Notes: generated by a model not told the origin, from the sequence alone. A DNA stretch of 64,000 nucleotides from a bacterium (GCA_016703265.1 JADJCK010000003.1:620001-684000), one strand, 5' to 3'. Shown: positions 20,201-28,936, counted from the first letter of the stretch. Numbers and translations are program-made.

Positions 20201-22182
20201 GCCATCACGGACACGTGGGCGACGGCAGCGGCATGGGCCTGTTCGCGTCGGGCCAGTTCGGCGTCGGCCTGCGCCTGTGCCGTCAGGCTGGCCAGTTCCG
20301 TGGCCAGCGACGCGGTGCGGGTGGCGTGCGCCTCGAGGGTGGTGCGCAGCGCGCGGTTTCCCTCGACCAGGCGCGGTTCCCAGATCTCGCGCAGCGAGCG
20401 ACCGAGCAGGCCCGGGGCGCGCGACGCGAACGCATCGTTGAACGATTCCATCTGCCCGGCCAGGGCCATCTCCTGGGCCAGCAACTCGCCGGCAGCCGTC
20501 GCATCCGCGGCCGCCGTGGCACGACGCGTGTCCTGGGGTCCGTTCACGTGGAAGTGGCGGATGGCCTCTGCGTAGAGGGCGTTGCGCCGGAGTTCCTCGT
20601 TCGCGGCCTGCGTACGTCCAGCGATGTCCGCGAGCGCCTGGTCATGCAGCGCCCGCAACGTGACGAGGCCGGCGGCCAGTCGCGACTGCAGCGCATCGAG
20701 GCGGCCGGCCAGCGCGGACAGGGTGTCGGCCTCGACCGCCGCGCGGAACTGCCCGCGCTCCAGGAACCCCAGCCGGCGATCGCGCTCCTGGAGTTGGCGA
20801 TCGACGTCCCAGGCGCGCTCGGCGCGCTGCGCCTCGGCACGGGCCAGGCCGTCGCGCAGGCGGCGCCATGCGTCGAACTCGGCAGTCGTCGGCTGGTGGT
20901 CGGCGGCCGCGCCGGAACCCGCGGCGGCCGTGTCCGACTCGCGGCTCGCCTGGGCCTTCAGCAGCCGCGAGGGATCCGCCTCGGGCTGTCCGCGGAGGTC
21001 GAGCGCGGCCTCGGCCAGTGCGTCCAGCGCCGCAGCCAAGGCGCGCGTGTCCGGGCGCAGTTCGACATCCCAGGACTCGACCGCGGTCCAGGCCGACCAC
21101 GCAGCGTCAAGGCCGCCGTCGCGCGCGCCGTCGGCCAGCGCCGCAAGCTCCGCCTGCTCGCGGCGCCAATCCGCCTCGGCGGCGGCATGATCGTCGGCGG
21201 CTGCCTGCCAGTCGCCCCGCGCACCGTACAGCGCGCCGCGCTCGAGCAGTGCCTGGCGACGGGTCAGGCCCGCGAGCTTGTGCGTGAGTGCTTCGTCGAG
21301 ATGATGCAGCGCCGCCGTGGTGTCGCCGCGGTCCAGTGCCGTCAGCGCCAGCAGCCGGTGCGCCTGTCCCGCCAGCGGATCCGGCGTGGCGTCGCCGGCG
21401 GCGACCACGCGCTGCAGGTGCTGGTCCGGGTTCTCGCCTCGCGCCAGCGCCGCGCGCGCCATCTGCAGGCGCGCGGCAGCCACCAGCGCCGAGCCGGGCC
21501 CACCGTCGGTGTCGAGGTCCGCCAGGCGACGCAGGGCCGGCAGCGGATCGCGGCCGTCCTGCTGCAGGGCCAGGACCAGCAACTGGAGATGCATCGCGGC
21601 CAGATCGCCTTCCGGCTCGACTCGCGATAGAAGATCGGCCGCCGCCCCGGACTGGCCCGACTCCAGGAGCAGCGACGCTTCCAGGACGGCATCGGCGGGC
21701 AGCGGCCGGGAGCTTGAGGTCAGGGGATCGGCTTGAGTGGCGAGGCCTTCGCTCGCTGCATCCCACAGCGCCAGGTGCGCCAGCCACCGACGGTACGGCG
21801 ACGCCGACGTGGCATCGGCGGCTGTGGCCGCCTTGTCGCGCAGCGCCTGCGGCCGTCCCAGGCGGCGTTCCAGTACGGCCAGCAGGAACGCGGCTCGGTC
21901 GGCACGCTCCCAGGCAGCGCCCGGCGACAGGTCCAGCCCGGCCAGCAGGTCGGCCGCACCGCGCAGGTCGCTGTCGCGCCAGAGCACGACGGCGCGCGCC
22001 AGCGAAACGTCCGCATGATGGAGCGTGTCGGTCGATGCCGTCGCCGGAGCGGCAAGGCCTGTCGGGACCGGCGCAACTGCCGACGACGCAGGACCGGCAT
22101 GGCAGGCGACGACAAGCGCGATCGTCGCGATCGCGCACTTGCCGGCCGCGCGGCAATCGATGTTCGGGTGCAGGTCGGTCAC
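17248..22182 (-). CDS. giant periplasmic TPR protein (1644 residues)
   Basis: The start is GTG 22182 with AGAGG 8 bases upstream, four bases after the previous stop. A signal peptide covers about 1-35. The rest is helical repeats: TPR-like pairs from about 60 to 380, a long Ala/Glu/Arg coiled-coil middle (about 430-700), and YbgF/BamD-like TPR blocks to the end ('AAAGAQEAWLRLGDDRFDAG', 'DPSLAAIALYKLGWARFADD', 'YEHASLALYRAGLGYAAAGE'). It is the largest gene of the window and holds about a quarter of the motor cluster. Large TPR proteins are also part of the Myxococcus gliding locus, so a scaffold spanning the periplasm is plausible. There are no enzyme motifs. Confidence 0.8.
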   Translation of the reverse strand: MTDLHPNIDCRAAGKCAIATIALVVACHAGPASSAVAPVPTGLAAPATASTDTLHHADVSLARAVVLWRDSDLRGAADLLAGLDLSPGAAWERADRAAFLLAVLERRLGRPQALRDKAATAADATSASPYRRWLAHLALWDAASEGLATQADPLTSSSRPLPADAVLEASLLLESGQSGAAADLLSRVEPEGDLAAMHLQLLVLALQQDGRDPLPALRRLADLDTDGGPGSALVAAARLQMARAALARGENPDQHLQRVVAAGDATPDPLAGQAHRLLALTALDRGDTTAALHHLDEALTHKLAGLTRRQALLERGALYGARGDWQAAADDHAAAEADWRREQAELAALADGARDGGLDAAWSAWTAVESWDVELRPDTRALAAALDALAEAALDLRGQPEADPSRLLKAQASRESDTAAAGSGAAADHQPTTAEFDAWRRLRDGLARAEAQRAERAWDVDRQLQERDRRLGFLERGQFRAAVEADTLSALAGRLDALQSRLAAGLVTLRALHDQALADIAGRTQAANEELRRNALYAEAIRHFHVNGPQDTRRATAAADATAAGELLAQEMALAGQMESFNDAFASRAPGLLGRSLREIWEPRLVEGNRALRTTLEAHATRTASLATELASLTAQAQADAELARREQAHAAAVAHVSVMADSLQSTRAAIAAAVAGRGRQRLALEREGIDYHLADAAYWRAVEVATDPATAEQAGLVAPARELASARLDTFLTRHPHSTTLSEARFRRADLDLFRAREAFQARMAGYLDHAESGADAARAMAPLFDGERAAALYEAILRDDPAFAHSDAVLFNLGMLKADSGQPGAMELLARLVREYPAAAGAQEAWLRLGDDRFDAGDHAGSVPHYENAAGGNDPSLAAIALYKLGWARFADDGFAESGVAFSRLLDLLGDGDGAVTRDGQPVPHAGGPANLREEAGDHLVQALLRAGGARAFADHVERVGARPWDERTLAAMADQAARYSLDDDAVACDELWLRRYPESPGALAAAERLVGALERGGKGEAARKARLEQAPRFLPGSSWLAATDSLALRERADRFARRAYEGAAVFEHQAARAGRDTTAWSRALDHYETFLAHWPDAAEAPRLDYQAGEAARALHAHEKALAHFEAAARSDTATFAADAAWQAVAVRDAWYRSTLTAGRGTGDDPLATALLKAGDDYLARHPGSAHAAELAWRQGQVAYAHGWDEDAAGRLLAFSRNYPADDHAPEAARLAGDAQYRRRDFTAAGAAYEQALALAEKTGRSKLAAELAAVLPLCAYENAAAVDSTQSPAAAAPLYLAVATRWPGYEHASLALYRAGLGYAAAGEHDQAIAAWERIVAVDARGTYGRDAAVRIAQSQEAAGRAASASLAWARFSELYPDGEDAPAALLKAIDLREVAADTVGAEALRDDYLKRFPNDTEMAFAVAGSRARRELDRAAREGTPVATLVTRPVAKKKAAAAPATAVRRYLDLAEAHPDQADASLLARVDYLTAEESLRDYIALPLTQPLPASIERKNKSLEAVVALFNRCVDRGDPEYAHAAAYRIGEAVVHLGTALLASERPAGLAGDDLAAYDEVLREQSWTFTERGENAWAQLLRKADRSSGRDPGGWLARTETELWPRLARRYVHRPELEYPLAAASARP

Positions 22183-22186
22183 GCGA

Positions 22187-23008
22187 TCACCTCTGCCACA
22201 CGACGGCGGCGGGAACGCCACCGTTGCGGCCGGAATCCGTTCCGCCGAGGTCGATTTCCAGGAACGTCAGGCGGTCACGCGGTGTTTCCACCGAGACCAG
22301 CGCCGGCGGCGCTTCCTGCCAGTCCCCGCCCTCGAACGCCAGGCTGAACTCGTGCGTGCGCGGCTCGACGAAGGCGTGATGCACCTGAGCCACGCCACCC
22401 TTTGCGAGCGCCGACCGCTGTTCCGGGGTGAAGTCCACCCGCCGGATCTCGTCGCCCTCGGTCAGCACGACCGCCTCGGGCGCCTCGCGGCCGACGAAAC
22501 CGCCGACCACGACCACCAGGGCCGTACGCTGCTGGCCCAGGTAATCGGCCTCCAGCCAGGCCAGACGCTGCTTCTGGGCGGCCAGCAGGGAGTCCATCAG
22601 GTCGAGCTGGGCCTCGAGGTTCGCGATCTCCGCCACCGACTCCAGTCGTTCCCGCGCAGCCGAAGCGGCCTCCGCATCGCCCACCGTGTCGCGGGCCGCC
22701 GCCACTGCCGCAGCCATCTCGCGCAGGCGCAGCAGCCTCTCGTCCAGCAGTTCGGCGGAACCGTCGCGCGTCACCTTCACCAGCTGCCGCAGGCGATCGA
22801 GCTCCGCGCGCAGGAACACGCGATTCTCCTTCAGGAACACCAGGCTCGGCTGGTCGGGCTCGTCGACCTTCTGGCGCTTGACCTCGACGCGGTGCGAGAC
22901 GCCGCCCGCCTCATCCCCGGCGGGAGCTGCCGCAATCGGGCCCGCAAGAGCCGCCGCCAGCGTGACGACAACCGCCATGGACGCGCTACCAGGAAACAGC
23001 TTGCTCAT
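22187..23008 (-). CDS. exported coiled-coil protein
   Basis: The 273-residue product starts at ATG 23008, five bases after the preceding stop. It has a signal peptide (1-28), a central coiled coil (about 50-150, 'LVFLKENRVFLRAELDRLRQ' and 'EIANLEAQLDLMDSLLAAQK'), then a beta-rich C-terminal domain ending 'GGVPAAVVWQR'. I do not recognise the family. The tight spacing on both sides ties it to the giant TPR protein and the motor, where a periplasmic coiled coil could serve as a spacer or adaptor. Confidence 0.7.
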   Translation of the reverse strand: MSKLFPGSASMAVVVTLAAALAGPIAAAPAGDEAGGVSHRVEVKRQKVDEPDQPSLVFLKENRVFLRAELDRLRQLVKVTRDGSAELLDERLLRLREMAAAVAAARDTVGDAEAASAARERLESVAEIANLEAQLDLMDSLLAAQKQRLAWLEADYLGQQRTALVVVVGGFVGREAPEAVVLTEGDEIRRVDFTPEQRSALAKGGVAQVHHAFVEPRTHEFSLAFEGGDWQEAPPALVSVETPRDRLTFLEIDLGGTDSGRNGGVPAAVVWQR

Positions 23009-23013
23009 GGCGC

Positions 23014-23589
23014 CTAACCCTTCAGTGTGCGCAGCACTTCGCTGTTCGCGGCATCGATCACCACGAGCAGCGAGGGTGCGGTGTCCGAGACGTAGACCAC
23101 GGTCCAGGTGGTGCCGTCGGGCCGGCGTTCGTTGAAGGCCCCGCGCACCAGGAGCATGCTCGCCAGGCGACCGCCGTTCTTGCGGCAGTAGTCGGCGGCG
23201 GCGCGGTCGGCGGCCTCGAGCGCCTTCCCGCTGTCGATCCACGGACCGGCGATGGGCGGCGCCTCGAAGTCGAAGCCCAGGTTCGCGGCCTCGACGATGC
23301 GGCCGTCGCGCACCGAGTACGCGCGCGACGCATCGGCCGCCCGGGAGCGGAAGAGGTAGCCCCAGCGAGCGGCGCTGCCATCGGCGCCCAGCGCCTCGTC
23401 GTTCTCGACGTAGACCAGCTCGGCGTCGGCAGCCCAGGTGCGGGCCGCTTCGCCGGCGATATCCAGCCCGGCCTGCGCCGCGAACGGCGTCGGCTCCCCG
23501 GCGTGGGCCCGCGGGGTCAGGACCATGCCGGCCAGTGCGCCGATGGCCAGCGCACAGGCAAGCAGGCGATTTGGTGCGAGATGCGGCAT
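23014..23589 (-). CDS. exported PepSY-like protein
   Basis: The 191-residue product starts at ATG 23589 behind a strong AGGAGG (about 8 bases). The signal peptide ends 'TPRAHAGE'. The mature part has two alpha-beta units, 'ARTWAADAELVYVEND' with 'WGYLFRSRAADASRAYSV', and 'ALEAADRAAADYCRKNGG' with 'TWTVVYVSDTAPSLLVVIDA', which resembles paired PepSY-like domains. PepSY domains are found in extracytoplasmic regulation and redox proteins. It is in the middle of the motor cluster, 11 bases after the SH3-barrel gene. Confidence 0.65.
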   Translation of the reverse strand: MPHLAPNRLLACALAIGALAGMVLTPRAHAGEPTPFAAQAGLDIAGEAARTWAADAELVYVENDEALGADGSAARWGYLFRSRAADASRAYSVRDGRIVEAANLGFDFEAPPIAGPWIDSGKALEAADRAAADYCRKNGGRLASMLLVRGAFNERRPDGTTWTVVYVSDTAPSLLVVIDAANSEVLRTLKG

Positions 23590-23600
23590 ACCCGGTCCTC

Positions 23601-24557
23601 CTAGAACAGGAACGTCGAACCGACGCTGAACTCGTAGTTGGTGTTGCTGCGGCGCGCGCTGCCGACGCCCGATTCCATGTTGATGCTGCGGAAGGCGAAG
23701 ACCGCCGCCGTGGACTTGCGCACGAAGAAGTCGATGCCGGCGCCGTAGTTCAGCGAGGCTTCGCTCATGCCTTCCATGATGGCGCTGCCGGCGCCGATGG
23801 TCAGGAACGGCACCATCTGCCGGCCGGGCAGCAGCTTCAGGTCGAGGCTCAGGGCGTAATAGAGCATGTGGAAATCCTCTTCCTCGAGGGCGAGGTCGAA
23901 GAGCGACTCCACGATCTCGGCCGGCCGCACTACGTGCGTCCAGCCGACGGTGCCCTCTAGGCCCACATATTCCAGCAGGTAGTAGCCCAGCCGCGTGCCG
24001 AGCACGACCGAGTTCGACTTGCGATCGAACGCATAGCCGCCGCTGTAGATAGCGAACGAGAAGCTGCCCGTTCGCGAGAACAGTCGCGGGTTCGGTCGGT
24101 ACTCCAGGCCGGACATGTCGCCGAATTCCTCGCACAGCGAGGCGTGGATCCAGCCGGTATCCGTGGCCGACAGGCGGACGTTGTACCACTCGTCCTTCTT
24201 GGCGATGACGGGGAACGTCGAGTCGCCGGCGAAGACGCCGATCATCGCGTAGCCGTTGCCCGGTCCGGTGCGGACGATGTTCGTGGTGTCGCGGCGCAGG
24301 CGCACGCTGCGCTCGGTCAGCACGTACGGCTCGTTCAGGCTGACGGGCGCGGCCGCACGCGCAGGGGCCGCGAGCGTGATCGTCGCCGTTTCCGGCGGCG
24401 ACACCGGGGCGACGGCCGCCACGACCGCAGCCGAGGCGATCGTCGAATCCGGAGCGGCCTCCGCCTGCGCGGCGGCCCGGACCGGCAGCCCGACGAGGGC
24501 GGCCACACCCAGCGCCAGACCGGCGATCCCCATCCGCGATTTCCCTCTGCGCATCAT
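23601..24557 (-). CDS. SH3b domain plus outer-membrane beta-barrel protein
   Basis: The 318-residue product starts at ATG 24557, with GGAG eight bases upstream. A signal peptide (to about 32) and an Ala/Pro linker lead to a bacterial SH3 domain (about 80-135, 'SVRLRRDTTNIVRTGPGNGY' and 'WYNVRLSATDTGWIHASLC'). Residues about 150-318 form an eight-stranded-type barrel that ends 'NYEFSVGSTFLF', with the terminal Phe usual for BAM substrates. SH3 plus barrel proteins with this kind of end are typical of myxobacterial gliding/outer-membrane loci (OMP_myx_plus type), which supports an outer-membrane place in the machine. Family assignment is from memory. Confidence 0.72.
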   Translation of the reverse strand: MMRRGKSRMGIAGLALGVAALVGLPVRAAAQAEAAPDSTIASAAVVAAVAPVSPPETATITLAAPARAAAPVSLNEPYVLTERSVRLRRDTTNIVRTGPGNGYAMIGVFAGDSTFPVIAKKDEWYNVRLSATDTGWIHASLCEEFGDMSGLEYRPNPRLFSRTGSFSFAIYSGGYAFDRKSNSVVLGTRLGYYLLEYVGLEGTVGWTHVVRPAEIVESLFDLALEEEDFHMLYYALSLDLKLLPGRQMVPFLTIGAGSAIMEGMSEASLNYGAGIDFFVRKSTAAVFAFRSINMESGVGSARRSNTNYEFSVGSTFLF

Positions 24558-24589
24558 CCCTGCTCCTTCCGTCGACGCCGTAACGTCGA

Positions 24590-25246
24590 CTACAGCGGCC
24601 ACCGCCAGGCGATCTGCACGCGCGCCGACCAGGTGCTGAACCGGTCACGGTCCAGCTCGATCACGTCGCCGCGGCGATGGGCCGTTTCCAGCGCGAACGT
24701 CGAACGCTCGGCCTGTATGGCCGCAACCAGGCCGCGACCGAGCCGGCGCTGCACCTCGGCCGTGAAGCCGAGGCACCACTCATCCACGTCTTCGAAGGCG
24801 ACGGTCACCGGGGCACCGCCGCCTGTCGCCACGACCAGTTCACCGGGCTCCCATCTCGCATGCAGGCGCCCGGCCTGGCCGCCGAGCCACACCTCGCAGC
24901 CGAGCGGCGAGGCCACGCGAACCAGGCCCACCGCCGACAGCGTCGACAACGCCACCTGCGGTTCATCCTCGACCTCCGGCAGGCCCGTGCCCTGCGAGGT
25001 TCCCGCGCGCCACGCGCACACGCCCACCGCGAACGGACCACGGCCGGCCAGCACGCGGCCACCCCACTGGGTGGCGGGGCGCGTGTCCCAGCGGTAGTCC
25101 GCCAGGTCCTCGTCCAGGCCCAGGCCGCCGGCCGTGGGACCGGCAGCCACCCAGGCGTCGACCTGGGCCACGGCGCGCGCCGGCGTTGTCGGCGGCGCGA
25201 TGCCGAACACGAGCGCGAGGCCCGCCATCACTCCCTGGACGGTCAA
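24590..25246 (-). CDS. putative outer-membrane beta-barrel protein
   Basis: The 218-residue product is taken to start at TTG 25246, which overlaps the upstream stop as TTGA; an ATG at 25228 is the alternative. A signal peptide is followed by alternating strands such as 'FAVGVCAWRAGTSQGTG', 'CEVWLGGQAGRLHARWEPG' and a terminal 'WSARVQIAWRWPL', which fits a small barrel. No family is recognised. It lies between a lipoprotein and the SH3-barrel protein in the motor array. Confidence 0.6.
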   Translation of the reverse strand: MTVQGVMAGLALVFGIAPPTTPARAVAQVDAWVAAGPTAGGLGLDEDLADYRWDTRPATQWGGRVLAGRGPFAVGVCAWRAGTSQGTGLPEVEDEPQVALSTLSAVGLVRVASPLGCEVWLGGQAGRLHARWEPGELVVATGGGAPVTVAFEDVDEWCLGFTAEVQRRLGRGLVAAIQAERSTFALETAHRRGDVIELDRDRFSTWSARVQIAWRWPL

Positions 25247-25881
25247 GGCGCCTGGCCCGCCGGCGTCGCCGTCACGCGCAGCGGGTAGCCGCAGAAGAGC
25301 ACCTGCGTCTCCTCGACCGCGAACGGCGTCACGACCAGCGAATCACGTCCGGCCGGCAGTTCCACTTCATCGCCCTCGCCCATGTACAGGACCAGGAACA
25401 GGCTGCGCGAGGCGGCCGAGTCGCCCGCGGCCGCGGTCAGACCCGCAGGCACCGGTGCCGAGAACTGCAGGTCCATCTCCTGCACCAGGTGGTCGAAGCC
25501 CGTCACGGCCTGGGTGGCGCGCCCCGCGGTCACGGAGTTCGCCAGGATGTGCTCGACGGTCAGTGCGCTCTCCAGCGAATGGTCTTCCGGGTCCAGCGAG
25601 ACCATCGCCGGCGAGAGCGTCTCGCTGTAGCGAAGCTCGGCCACCACGAACCCGGTGCGGATGGCGCGGTAGGTGATGCGGCCACGGACGCTGACGTCGA
25701 TCGGCTGGTCGGCCGCCACGGTCGCGCTCACGGCCGGCGCCGCCGACTCGAACTCGAGCAGCGTCCAGCGTTCGTCGATCGGCGGCTCGCCGAGGCAACC
25801 GCCGCAGGCCAGCAGCAGCGCCGCCGTCATCAGTTGCGCCGGCACAAGCGCCGCGCGCCTGAAATCGCTGTTCATGGACAT
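25243..25881 (-). CDS. lipoprotein of unknown function
   Basis: The 212-residue product starts at ATG 25881 with AGGAG at good spacing. The signal 'LMTAALLLACGGC' gives an acylated Cys near residue 29. The mature part is mainly beta ('WTLLEFESAAPAVSATVAA', 'RGRITYRAIRTGFVVAELRY'), and reads like an Ig or carbohydrate-binding-like fold. It starts nine bases after the NHL protein stop and overlaps the next gene by four bases, so it belongs to the same transcript. I do not recognise the family. Confidence 0.65.
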   Translation of the reverse strand: MSMNSDFRRAALVPAQLMTAALLLACGGCLGEPPIDERWTLLEFESAAPAVSATVAADQPIDVSVRGRITYRAIRTGFVVAELRYSETLSPAMVSLDPEDHSLESALTVEHILANSVTAGRATQAVTGFDHLVQEMDLQFSAPVPAGLTAAAGDSAASRSLFLVLYMGEGDEVELPAGRDSLVVTPFAVEETQVLFCGYPLRVTATPAGQAP

Positions 25882-25890
25882 CGCGCGCTC

Positions 25891-27537
25891 CTACTTCACC
25901 AGGACCATCTTGCCGGACAGCTTCCGGTCGCCGAATTCCAGGCGGTACAGGTAGACGCCGGCGCCGACGGTGGCGCCCGTATCGTCGCGCCCGTCCCAGA
26001 TCGCTTCGTGCCGGCCGGCCGCCAGCACGCCGCGACCGAGCTGCCGCACCAGGCGGCCACGCGGGTCGTAGATGTTCAGCAGGTGCTCCGACGATTCACC
26101 GGACGGGATCGTGAAGGCGATGGTGGTCGAAGGGTTGAACGGGTTCGGCGCGTTGCCGAGCAGCGCCAGCCGCTCGGGCAGGCGACCCTGGCCGCCGGCG
26201 CCCAGGTCGGCCTCGAGCGTGAGGTGCGCTGCACCGCCGTCGGCGTAGGTCGATGCGGCCGTCAGCTCGAGCCGGTAGCGTCCGGCAGGCCAGCCGGAGC
26301 CGGCCTTGTCGGCCGGCAGGGCCACGACCTGGCGGCCGGCACCCAGCACGCCGGCCTGGTGACGACCCACGACGGCACCCGAAGCCGGGTCCACGACCTG
26401 GATGACGACGTCGGCGTTGTCGGTCAGCGTCACTTCGACGGCCGCCGTGCCGCCCTCACGCGCGACCGGCTGCAGCATCTCCACGCCCAGGCCAACGAGG
26501 CGCAGCCCGGAATTGTCGGCCCATTCGTCGACGATGACACCACGGCCCTCGCCCACGCGCTCGGTACGCCCGGTGCGATGGTCGGTGAGCGTGACGAACG
26601 GGACATGGAACGCGCGCGGACGCGTGATGCCGTCGGCCAGGCGCGCCACGGGCTCCAGATTCGCGGCGTACTTCACGACGGCACCGGTGCCCGGCGACGC
26701 CGCGTAGAGGTTGCCCCAGCGATCGGTATCGAGCGAGCCGACGGCGCCCAGTTCGTGGCGCCGCTCGCCCACCCAGGTCAGTTCGCTGCCGTTGTCGCGC
26801 AGGTGCACGAAGCGGCCGTTGTGCGCGTCGGCGACGTAGACGTCGTCGGTGCCGTTGGCGCCGTCGCGGCCGACGGCCAGGGCCAGTGGCCCGGCAAAGC
26901 GGCCGTTTCCGCTGCCCAGTCCGCCCAGCGAGCCGGTGCGCGTCGGGGTGTCGCCGGCCATGGAGAAGCGCACGATCTCGTTGCGGCCGGTGTCGGCCAC
27001 ATAGAGGCGATCGTCACGGTCGTCGAGCGGCGTGCCGGCGTCCGAGCAGGCGACGTCCCACGGCGCGCTCAGGCCGTCGATGCTGCAGATCGGCTCCAGG
27101 CGCAGTTCGTCGAACTCCGAGACGGCCCGGAAGACGAGCACGCGGTTGTTGCCGGTGTCGGCCACGAAGACGCGGTCGTGCCCGTCGGTGGCCAGGCCGC
27201 GCGGTTCGCGCAGCGGCCCGAAGGCCGTGCCGGCGCCGTCGAAGGCGGTCAGGTCGCGATCGGCCTCACCCAGCACCAGGCGGTTCCAGGCGGGATCCGA
27301 CACGACCTGGAAGTAGTGCGACTCCAGGTACGGGAAGCGGTCATACACGTCGACGTGGCCCACGATGACGGTCGCCCAGGGCGTGCCGAACAGCTCGCGA
27401 TCGACAAGCTGGCGCGTCGTCCCGCGCGTCAGGACGTCGACCCCGGCCTCGGCCAGGTACGGAGTGGGCGCAAACGTCCCGGCCGTCGCGGCCGAGGCGG
27501 CCAACAGGGCACCGGTGATGGTCAGGTTGCGGAACAT
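25891..27537 (-). CDS. secreted NHL-repeat protein with FlgD-type C-terminal sorting domain
   Basis: The 548-residue product starts at ATG 27537 behind AAAGGAG. A signal peptide is followed by NHL propeller repeats (about 85-300: 'LREPRGLATDGHDRVFVADT', 'DDRLYVADTGRNEIVRF', 'DDVYVADAHNGRFVHL'), a linker, a beta domain, and a C-terminal FlgD Ig-like domain (about 465-548) with 'LLGNAPNPFNPSTTIAFTIP' and 'GVYLYRLEFGDRKLSGKMVL', the tail style of type IX-secreted proteins in FCB bacteria. NHL propellers bind proteins or glycans. No type IX genes are in the window. Confidence 0.85.
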   Translation of the reverse strand: MFRNLTITGALLAASAATAGTFAPTPYLAEAGVDVLTRGTTRQLVDRELFGTPWATVIVGHVDVYDRFPYLESHYFQVVSDPAWNRLVLGEADRDLTAFDGAGTAFGPLREPRGLATDGHDRVFVADTGNNRVLVFRAVSEFDELRLEPICSIDGLSAPWDVACSDAGTPLDDRDDRLYVADTGRNEIVRFSMAGDTPTRTGSLGGLGSGNGRFAGPLALAVGRDGANGTDDVYVADAHNGRFVHLRDNGSELTWVGERRHELGAVGSLDTDRWGNLYAASPGTGAVVKYAANLEPVARLADGITRPRAFHVPFVTLTDHRTGRTERVGEGRGVIVDEWADNSGLRLVGLGVEMLQPVAREGGTAAVEVTLTDNADVVIQVVDPASGAVVGRHQAGVLGAGRQVVALPADKAGSGWPAGRYRLELTAASTYADGGAAHLTLEADLGAGGQGRLPERLALLGNAPNPFNPSTTIAFTIPSGESSEHLLNIYDPRGRLVRQLGRGVLAAGRHEAIWDGRDDTGATVGAGVYLYRLEFGDRKLSGKMVLVK

Positions 27538-27560
27538 GTCCGGCTCCTTTGCTCGGTCGC

Positions 27561-28715
27561 TCAGAAAGAGACACTCACCCCGGTCTCGTAGATGCTCGCC
27601 GTGAAGTTGTAGGAGTTGAAGTACCGCTCGTAGCCGAGCACGACCTGGACGTCGTGCAGGAAATTCCACCGCCGGGTCAGCGCACTGGGCGTCCAGGTGA
27701 TGCGCCCGCCGAACAGGTGGGCCCCGAAGTCGCCCAGGCGGTAGTCGCCCGTGCGATAGCCATCGATGCCGTCAGTCAGGTCGTAGTCGTCGCTGTAGAA
27801 CCAGGCCGCCGACTGCGTGTAGTACCGGTACCGGTAGGCAATCACCAGGTCGTCGGTCACGTACTGCGCCAGGCGCAGTCCCCAGGTGGACGACGAGACG
27901 TCCCAGTCGTCGCCGTAGAGCCGGTAGTCGGCCTTCAGGCTCGAACGGTTGCCGAGCCAGCGGCTGGCGCGCACGAACACGTCGCGCCGCAGGCGCTCGT
28001 CGGGATGCCGTTCGCGCACGATGGCGCCGCCGGCGTTCACGCTGCGGTACGGGTCGTGCTGCTGGCCGGAGACGCGGTCGAACTCGGCCCCCACGCGCAG
28101 GGTCGTCCGCGGGTCGAGGATGCGGGTCGCAACCAGGCTGCCGTGCATCGTGCTCCGGGTGGCCGGCGCGGCGGTGGCGCCGTCATCGGCCAGCGGCTCG
28201 ATGCTGTCCCAGCCGTAGCTGAGCCCCGCCGCCAGGTTCAGGTTGTCGCCCTTAAGGTCGCGGTCCCAGCCGAACGACAGCATCTGCGCGAAGTAGTCGC
28301 TTTCCGACGAGACGTAGTAGCCCGACTGCACGTCCTTCCAGGCCACGGACCCCTGCAGCGCATTGCGCGTCTTGATGTAGTCCTCGTAGGGCTGGTCGGC
28401 GTCGGTGATGGGCCGGCTCGCCGTGGTGATGGCATCGACCGCCTCGGCACTGCCGCGCGGGGCGTCGATCGCGGGAATGATCACGATGTCGTGCGACCAC
28501 TCCAGCGACGCCTTGAGCCCCGGCCGCGTGGCCAGTCCGTAGTCGACGAACATCGAGACGACGTCGACGCCGTTGACGTCGGAGAAGAAGTGCACGAGGT
28601 AGCCGGCCGTCTCGTCGTCCGGCGAGGGCAGCGCACGCGCCGGCGCCGCCGCCAGGCAGAGCCAGCCGGAGATCGCGACGATGCGCGCCAGTCTGCTTTC
28701 TACTTGCAGGCGCAT
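27561..28715 (-). CDS. DUF3570 outer-membrane protein
   Basis: This 384-residue protein has a signal peptide (about 1-29) and then the DUF3570 pattern: 'FFSDVNGVDVVSMFVDYGLA', 'LKASLEWSHDIVIIPAIDAP', 'LKADYRLYGDDWDVSSSTWG' and a terminal 'SIYETGVSVSF'. The family is beta-rich and likely an outer-membrane barrel. It overlaps the DUF4266 lipoprotein gene by 16 bases. DUF3570 and DUF4266 are habitual neighbours, and TlpA-like and ApbE genes often accompany them, as here, which points to an extracytoplasmic redox or flavin-linked function. Confidence 0.85.
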   Translation of the reverse strand: MRLQVESRLARIVAISGWLCLAAAPARALPSPDDETAGYLVHFFSDVNGVDVVSMFVDYGLATRPGLKASLEWSHDIVIIPAIDAPRGSAEAVDAITTASRPITDADQPYEDYIKTRNALQGSVAWKDVQSGYYVSSESDYFAQMLSFGWDRDLKGDNLNLAAGLSYGWDSIEPLADDGATAAPATRSTMHGSLVATRILDPRTTLRVGAEFDRVSGQQHDPYRSVNAGGAIVRERHPDERLRRDVFVRASRWLGNRSSLKADYRLYGDDWDVSSSTWGLRLAQYVTDDLVIAYRYRYYTQSAAWFYSDDYDLTDGIDGYRTGDYRLGDFGAHLFGGRITWTPSALTRRWNFLHDVQVVLGYERYFNSYNFTASIYETGVSVSF

Positions 28716-28936
28716 CCGCCCCCCGCTCCGCCGACGCCGCCGGTCGAGCCCTCGCGCGCGTCAAGCCACTTCATCTCGCGCATCTGCGCACCGGTATCGG
28801 CCGACGAGACCATGATCGGGTCGGCGAGATGCTCCTTCTCGTAGGGGCGCACGGTGGCGCAGCCGGCCCCGGCCAGCAGGATCGGGAATGCCAGCGCCAG
28901 CCGCGCAGCCCTGCCGATGCCGCGCCGCCGGCTCAC
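28700..28936 (-). CDS. DUF4266 small lipoprotein with Gly-Cys tail
   Basis: The 78-residue product starts at GTG 28936 in a GTGA overlap with the TlpA stop. The lipobox 'LLAGAGC' places the acylated Cys at 26. The mature part 'VRPYEKEHLADPIM' and the end 'DAREGSTGGVGGAGGGCACK' (59-78) are the DUF4266 hallmark. The Gly run with Cys-x-Cys at the very end could bind metal or take a covalent modification; this is inference. It is small enough to be missed by automatic calls, but spacing and family pattern make it a real gene. Confidence 0.85.
   Translation of the reverse strand: MSRRRGIGRAARLALAFPILLAGAGCATVRPYEKEHLADPIMVSSADTGAQMREMKWLDAREGSTGGVGGAGGGCACK

Noticed and set aside
25186..27591. 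An 801-codon plus-strand open frame opposite the NHL protein gene
   Set aside because: It mirrors the third-position GC bias of the minus-strand NHL/FlgD gene and lacks a ribosome site or domain.
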